From: Glandiceps talaboti
Taxonomy: Eukaryota; Hemichordata; Enteropneusta; Spengelidae
Length of the DNA: 64,000 bases
Assembly: GCF_964340395.1 (NCBI RefSeq)
Contig: NC_135552.1
Location: 10,609,194 to 10,673,193, forward strand
Reading direction: 5' to 3'
Positions within the stretch are counted from its first letter, which is position 1; each line of letters opens with the position of its first letter. The position numbers were made by a program, and so were the translations under genes. This document shows, piece by piece, positions 60,901 to 64,000 of the stretch. The notes below the pieces were generated by a model that was given only the letters and a program-made list of their open reading frames with translations, searched no databases and had not been told where the DNA came from.

Positions 60901-62322
60901 TTATTGTACGTGCAATAACAAACTTTTTACACTTTTTCCATCTTTTTGCAATGTATTGAGTTATGAACATGGACTTGGTATATATTATTTCACATTATTT
61001 TTTCAAGTAGAAAAACATAGTGAAGCTGTTTTATCAAATAAAAATCCAAAATAGATACCAAAATTTCATCCATATGACCACTTTAAATGTTTTACAGTAA
61101 TACGAGTAGATAAGGACAAACTTCAAGCTCAACTAGCTGTAACTGGAGTAATAGTTTTTCAATCACACAACCAACAATATCTGTAAAGCAGAACGCACTT
61201 CAAGGACACACTTCCCTGATAATCAACGTTCTTAAATTCTTTCCATACGAAAGCTTGTTTCTAGTCTTTTTGAAATAATAAAAGGAATTGTAGGTTTCAT
61301 TCAGGAAATCATCAATATTGCATTTTCAAACAGTCAGCACAGAATTCGGTGGCCATATAGGATTCTAAAATGACTAAATTTTGATATCATTTTGAACTTT
61401 CTTTTAAAAATTTGTACGGTGACCCAATTTTGTTATTGATTTTAACTGAGAATAGGTTGGCGTTTTCTTGAACAAAGTAACGGCAAAAGTTTACAGAATT
61501 TATTTTCGAGGCTTATTCAGATGTAATATTTACACTCTTACTACACATACATGTACAATGTACATGTATACACATACAAAACACTAAAAGCATCTAAATA
61601 ATTTGATTGATGTGTCATTTCTCATGTTGAAATTCAACTATTCTTCCACAACGATGTACACAAACGATGAGGTCAATCCTTGGAGTGTTCTCCATAGGTG
61701 TTTTTAGTAGTGCCCGACACCCCGCCACAATAGTTTGCACCCTGCTTCTATGTGTTGCAGCCAGCCTACTATCATTGGTCAACTCATGTACCCCGTTTTA
61801 TTTTCACAGTCCCTGTTGAATTCTCTTCCTTCATCTTGCTCTCTTTTTAATATCTGAACTGTCATACACCTCATAATTATTCTGTTTACCCAACAATAAT
61901 TAACTGTTGTAGTTTACATGCATCTTATTTCATTATTATCTCCCTTGACGTTGGCCAAGACGGCTACCTGTTGCATTTTCTTTGTCATCACAATTTCATT
62001 ATTATTTCACTCTATGGAGAACATATTGCTACAATCAATAAATATGTACAATGTACCGTACAATCTATTTAAGTATGCAAAGAATTAATCAACTGATGAA
62101 AAGCCATAAAATATTCAAGCTGAAATGAGTACAAAATTACAGCTTTTCTCCTGCGGTTACAACACAAAATGTACTTAGGTTTCGAAAAGCATATGTGTTG
62201 ACTTACTCAGTGAGAGTGAGATAGGCATCTACTCTGTCGTCCACCACCGATGTGCCGTCTTCTAATGTCTCCAATAATGGTGACAGCGCTGAATCAAAAC
62301 TGCCTTCAACCGCAACCATCAT
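33599..62322 (-). CDS. RIF1: RIF1, replication timing regulatory factor 1 (31 coding exons, 2761 aa)
   Basis: Large nuclear scaffold that recruits PP1 to oppose DDK at origins, sets replication timing and limits end resection with 53BP1 in vertebrates. Exons in transcript order: 62322-62207, 58796-58632, 57679-57642, 56986-56883, 56379-56285, 54967-54685, 54013-53875, 53246-53095, 52474-52351, 51833-51663, 51150-51040, 50659-50502, 49871-49788, 49291-49221, 48566-48386, 47847-47743, 47410-47261, 46853-46754, 46272-46124, 45377-45211, 44656-44408, 43981-43876, 43490-43072, 42143-38423, 37960-37799, 37308-37210, 36900-36758, 36156-36078, 35328-35257, 34718-34631, 34083-33599. All junctions are GT-AG and in phase. 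Diagnostic peptides are SPLLETLEDGTS...DAYLTLT, LQALGFCL, MAVEHEAINVILRLLDQLP, WKHLIDNFALDLDILCNHK, MRRVSFAEP, SRGLGQLVRARNIHTVGNL and LPIRSPKV. Human RIF1 is about 2470 aa; the excess is in exon 24. The exon with the start runs to 62363 and stays open upstream, so a 5' UTR exon should lie beyond. Confidence 0.95.
34930..36070. other. RIF1 introns 28-29: no further exon seen
   Basis: Apart from exon 35328-35257 this contains a (CA)n tract at 35970-36018 and unique-looking AT-rich DNA. Confidence 0.5.
35970..36018. repeat. (CA)n microsatellite
   Basis: About 48 bp of CA in a RIF1 intron. Confidence 0.95.
37314..37397. repeat. 26-bp tandem repeat, 3 copies
   Basis: ACAAACAAACATAGTGAGTT plus ACTCTA repeats with an exact 26-bp period immediately upstream (in transcript sense) of RIF1 exon 37308-37210. 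Confidence 0.9.
37799..38480 (-). other. RIF1: RIF1 PP1-docking module GILK...RVSF
   Basis: The end of exon 24 encodes GILKRK (residues 2371-2376, a SILK-type motif) and exon 25 opens with MRRVSFAEPL (RVSF at 2389-2392). The two are separated by 14 residues, as in the animal RIF1 C-terminal domain, where they dock protein phosphatase 1. Exon 25 is 162 nt and phase 0 at both ends. Confidence 0.9.
38423..42143 (-). other. RIF1: RIF1 coding exon 24: giant acidic, low-complexity exon
   Basis: 3721 nt coding residues 1147-2386. Very rich in D, E, S, K and T, with many SQ/TQ dipeptides, the usual ATM/ATR context. It contains an AT-hook-like KRKRGRPKK near residue 1725 (40391-40408), a basic GPKRRGRKKRL nuclear-localisation-type patch, an EEEDDDDDDD run, and two families of short peptide repeats (near 1764-1841 and 2163-2261). 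It is predicted to be disordered. Long antisense ORFs across it are composition artefacts. A single long exon in this place is also a feature of vertebrate RIF1. Confidence 0.9.
42991..43039 (-). pseudogene. Duplicated tail of RIF1 exon 23 inside intron 23
   Basis: A 49-bp block 76 bp downstream of the exon 23 end repeats its last 44 or so nt and its donor: copy B reads LMAELLASQSLQ then GAG TAA GG, so a stop overlaps the duplicated GTAAGG donor. The exon copy ends SQSLQ/G with GTAAGT. No acceptor lies between the two, so copy B is a duplicated splice-site remnant rather than a full exon. Confidence 0.75.
43578..43732. mobile_element. 155-bp hAT-like MITE
   Basis: Terminal inverted repeats: left CAGTGTTTTTGCTAAGG, right end reverse-complements to CAGTGTTTTAGCTAAGG. 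No ORF; shares its interior with 20673-20840. I could not find a clean 8-bp target duplication, so the superfamily is tentative. It lies just upstream of RIF1 exon 23. Confidence 0.65.
44150..44370. repeat. Degenerate repeats with GATTACCATAGYAACAGTT
   Basis: Several imperfect copies of GATTACCATAGTAACAGTT and TTTCATATCACATGA follow one another in RIF1 intron 21. The CCATAGYAAC cores resemble RFX half-sites. Confidence 0.55.
46435..46505 (-). repeat. Dispersed copy of the 8280-8548 tandem unit
   Basis: The reverse complement gives AATTTGATGTGCCACTGATG and ACAATTTCTAGTGATGCACC, matching one unit of the array at 8280. RIF1 intron 18. Confidence 0.75.
46860..47170. repeat. Local duplications next to RIF1 exon 18
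   Basis: Two copies of an ~90-bp block (46860-46930 and 46953-47022; CAGATYAATACCACCA ... CTTTGTGCTGGGTTT), then four copies of CCCATTGGGGACC near 47037, 47069, 47103 and 47140. Confidence 0.75.
48606..49037. repeat. Duplicated unit of about 190-250 bp containing (TG)n
   Basis: 48606-48772 and 48784-49037 share TAATGACTGATGTAAGT, a long TG run, GTCTAAACCTAWTTGGTTTT, AAATGTTAGGG and ATCTAACCCTACAT-type sequence. The second copy adds a G-rich tract (about 48925-48985). Confidence 0.85.
53362..53703. mobile_element. 342-bp MITE flanked by TTAA
   Basis: TTAA at 53362-53365 and 53700-53703 flank inverted termini: left GGTATTTTCATAAACTTTAG, right reverse-complement GGTATTTTCATAAACTTTGG, with the match continuing through GTTCTGGAG. 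No ORF. TTAA duplication is the piggyBac signature; class tentative. A partial relative lies at about 55140-55190. Confidence 0.6.
54370..54575. repeat. Tandem repeat, about five copies of ~45 bp
   Basis: Units such as GGTTTCGATATACCCC, TTGTTGGTATTC and AAGTCAGGAT recur. This explains the open frame on the plus strand here. RIF1 intron 6. Confidence 0.75.
55465..55605. repeat. Two-copy tandem duplication, ~75 bp
   Basis: GACAGAAAGTGAGATGACAT and GGCAGAGAGTGAGAAGGCAT start two copies, each running through GAGAGACAATCTCAAACACA. Confidence 0.85.
56773..56786 (+). promoter_or_regulatory. CTCF-like motif in RIF1 intron 4
   Basis: CCACTAGATGGCGA fits the CCASYAGRKGGCR core of the bilaterian CTCF motif. 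Occupancy cannot be told from sequence. Confidence 0.35.
59246..59630 (-). mobile_element. tRNA-headed SINE, minus-strand copy
   Basis: Reverse complement of the element at 17608-17964: (ATT)n tail at 59246-59280, ACACAACGGCCC, ACCTCTATCCTACCAGGTCC, and a head with CAACCTGCAGATTC, then CATGACTCC. RIF1 intron 2. Confidence 0.8.
60732..61087. mobile_element. 356-bp near-perfect palindromic element
   Basis: Arms of about 150 bp: TTTTAAAGTGGTCATATGGA at the left is matched by TCCATATGACCACTTTAAAT-type sequence at the right, and AACATATACCAAGTCCATG by CATGGACTTGGTATATATT. The central part (TTGTTATTGTACGTGCAATAA) is palindromic too. No ORF. A single-arm relative lies at 14850-15010. Confidence 0.85.
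61245..61515 (+). repeat. Interspersed repeat X, copy 5
   Basis: GAAAGCTTGTTTCTAGTCTT, GTGGCCATATAGG, AAAATTTGTACGGTGACC and TTGAACAAAGTAACGGCAAA in order, ending TTTTCGAGGC. Confidence 0.65.
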
Positions 62323-62363
62323 CTTCAATTTACTCACAACCAAATCACCGATTGAAAATAAAG

Positions 62364-64000
62364 CTGAAATGACAAAAAAAATAAAAAAACAATGTGTACA
62401 TGTACTATGAGACTGGTGTAATAGAAGAATACAGTACCATGCATCTCTTATCTTGCGCTCATTGTGAAGGGTATTTGACCTGTGGGGGGGTCACATCTGT
62501 TGTGAGAATGATACAGGGTCACATAATGCAAATTATAAAAAAATTAATTTTTGTCCCCCCAAAAGCAGAAAATGAACACCCAGTCAATCACTATTCATAA
62601 ATTTCTTTCGGTCATTAAATACCTACTTCAGATTAGAATTAAAATGTAGGTGTGAAATACAGTTGTCTGGCAGAGCTACAGAAAGAAGTCGGTCTAAACA
62701 AAAGAACGATCCTGTGTGATCCCCCGTGGCTCTACCGATTACACTAATGCGATGAACTAAAACATAGTCCTTTACGTATAGTGTACTGTAGATATGCAGT
62801 TGTGCCTGCAATATTGTCTCCACAGGAAATTATTGGTACACTGAAGTGTGAAGGAAAGCAGACAGCGCCCTCTCTTGACAGCAACTAAATCTACATGTAT
62901 ACATTATAAATGAAAATGTTTTTCAGATGAATAATTGTCATTAATTCTGTTTGACTCGCTTGACTTTTGTTGTGCAAACAAATTAACAATCATTTCATTC
63001 CTACCTTAAACATAATGGGAGCTGCAAAATATTGAAAAATTTTCGTCAATATGATGCATTTTAAAAAAAAAAATTCAAATGTGTATACCATATCAACAGC
63101 ACACAGCCTTGGAGTGTAACAACCACCAGCTGTTACCAACACTATCCAATGTACATTGTAACCAAGCAATACAATCCACCTTCATCTACATTCAGCTATA
63201 CAACTTTTTTTTTTTCACACTGTCACAAATTCCTACATTTGAGTATTTTTTTATATCCATGCCAGGCTTCCAATTAATTCAGGGTAACATCTTTCCAGGC
63301 AAACAAACTGGAACCGCCTATTTAGATTTAAGTAAGGAAACCTGACACCCTATCTTGACACAAAACAAAAACTGAATGGTGTCTGTCTATAATTTTGTCT
63401 ATAAAGCTAGGCGGCCTTATAGTGTTCTCATCTTTACCCTTGGATGCATTTGCCAGAACTCTTTAGTTTTGTTTATTACACATTATTATTTATTACATAT
63501 TTCAGGGTCTGCAGTTTCAAAACAGGTGAAACCCTGTTAATTGATATAATTCATGAAGTGTTATACAGATACCCTCATTTACTTGACAGCATATTTTAAT
63601 TTCAACACAAGCAATCATTTTTTTTATGTACTTCCAATTTTTAAAATTACTTTTACTAGTAAACCTAGCAGCATTCTCCCCACTATGGAGGCAGCACGGT
63701 GCAAACAACATCCTTGTCAGCCGGGCCACCTTGCTTGACAGATTTCTGCCATATGTTTCAAAAGGGTTCTACCATCCTTGGACTTTAGTAATCTTTTAAA
63801 CGACTATAATGTAATGATTTATACTTTCACCTCGAGAAGAATGCCTTATACAATACAAATGACACGTGTATGCATTAAAAAATAAAATTTAATATATATC
63901 AGAGTATGTGCTAATGTTGAAGATATGCATATTACGTTTTTATGCACTTCTTTTTGTAAATTATTCTGCAAATTAGTTGTCATTCTTGCAATCTACCCTC
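62364..64000. other. Upstream of the RIF1 start exon
   Basis: Should contain an intron and perhaps the 5' UTR exon and promoter of RIF1, since the start exon begins at an acceptor (62364-62366, CAG on the minus strand). I could not identify a first exon. A GCGCCCTCT motif lies at 62865-62873. Otherwise AT-rich with short homopolymers. Confidence 0.5.

Larger units (their letters stand above)
43876..62322 (-). other. RIF1: RIF1 N-terminal HEAT-type repeat region (coding exons 1-22)
   Basis: Residues 1 to about 1006 are helical, leucine-rich and largely without low complexity, matching the Rif1 N-terminal HEAT-repeat region. In vertebrates this region carries the 53BP1-dependent focus function. 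Exon 3 (57679-57642) is only 38 nt, encoding AILSKDATSILKG. It was placed because exons 2 and 4 do not join in phase and the family has about 13 residues there. Exon 2 uses a GTTAGT donor and exon 14 a GTTGGT donor, both weaker than their neighbours. Confidence 0.85.

Overview
This is animal (metazoan) genomic DNA. Genes are split by many GT-AG introns, introns and spacers are AT-rich, dinucleotide and tetranucleotide microsatellites are frequent, and there is a tRNA-headed SINE plus many small non-autonomous elements. Gene content and the abundance of GAGGGCGC-type motifs suit a non-vertebrate bilaterian, possibly a marine invertebrate deuterostome, but I cannot name the species. No bacterial features, CRISPR arrays or rRNA genes were seen, and the only tRNA-like sequence is the SINE head.

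From left to right: (1) 1595-21827, plus strand, holds a complete coding sequence for a sodium-coupled neutral amino acid transporter of the SLC38A11 (SNAT11) type. It has 11 constitutive coding exons and 466 codons, plus a candidate 15-nt cassette microexon at 13948-13962. (2) 21828-28050 is a repeat-rich spacer. It contains degenerate minisatellites, a 0.8-kb direct duplication around a (TC)n tract, a small fold-back insertion whose unoccupied site is preserved in the other copy, and a possible 85-aa intronless TATA-driven gene on the minus strand (25512-25769). (3) 28056-31912, plus strand, is a four-exon unrecognised gene for a 198-aa protein with a glycine-rich hydrophobic C-terminal half. 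(4) 62322-33599, minus strand, is a complete RIF1 gene: 31 coding exons that splice in frame to 2761 codons. It has the N-terminal HEAT-type region, a very large acidic middle exon, the GILK...RVSF PP1-docking module and the conserved C-terminal domain. Gene 3 and RIF1 converge at about 32-33 kb.

The two recognised genes act separately: SLC38A11 at membranes in amino acid transport, RIF1 in the nucleus in replication timing and double-strand-break repair through PP1. Exon junctions were placed by hand from splice consensus, reading-frame phase and recalled family similarity. Every RIF1 and SLC38A11 junction listed keeps frame.

The most interesting points are the SLC38A11 microexon, the orphan glycine-rich gene and its small neighbour, the filled/empty-site pair in the duplicated block, the in-frame-skippable RIF1 exon carrying RVSF, and several palindromic elements in RIF1 and SLC38A11 introns.
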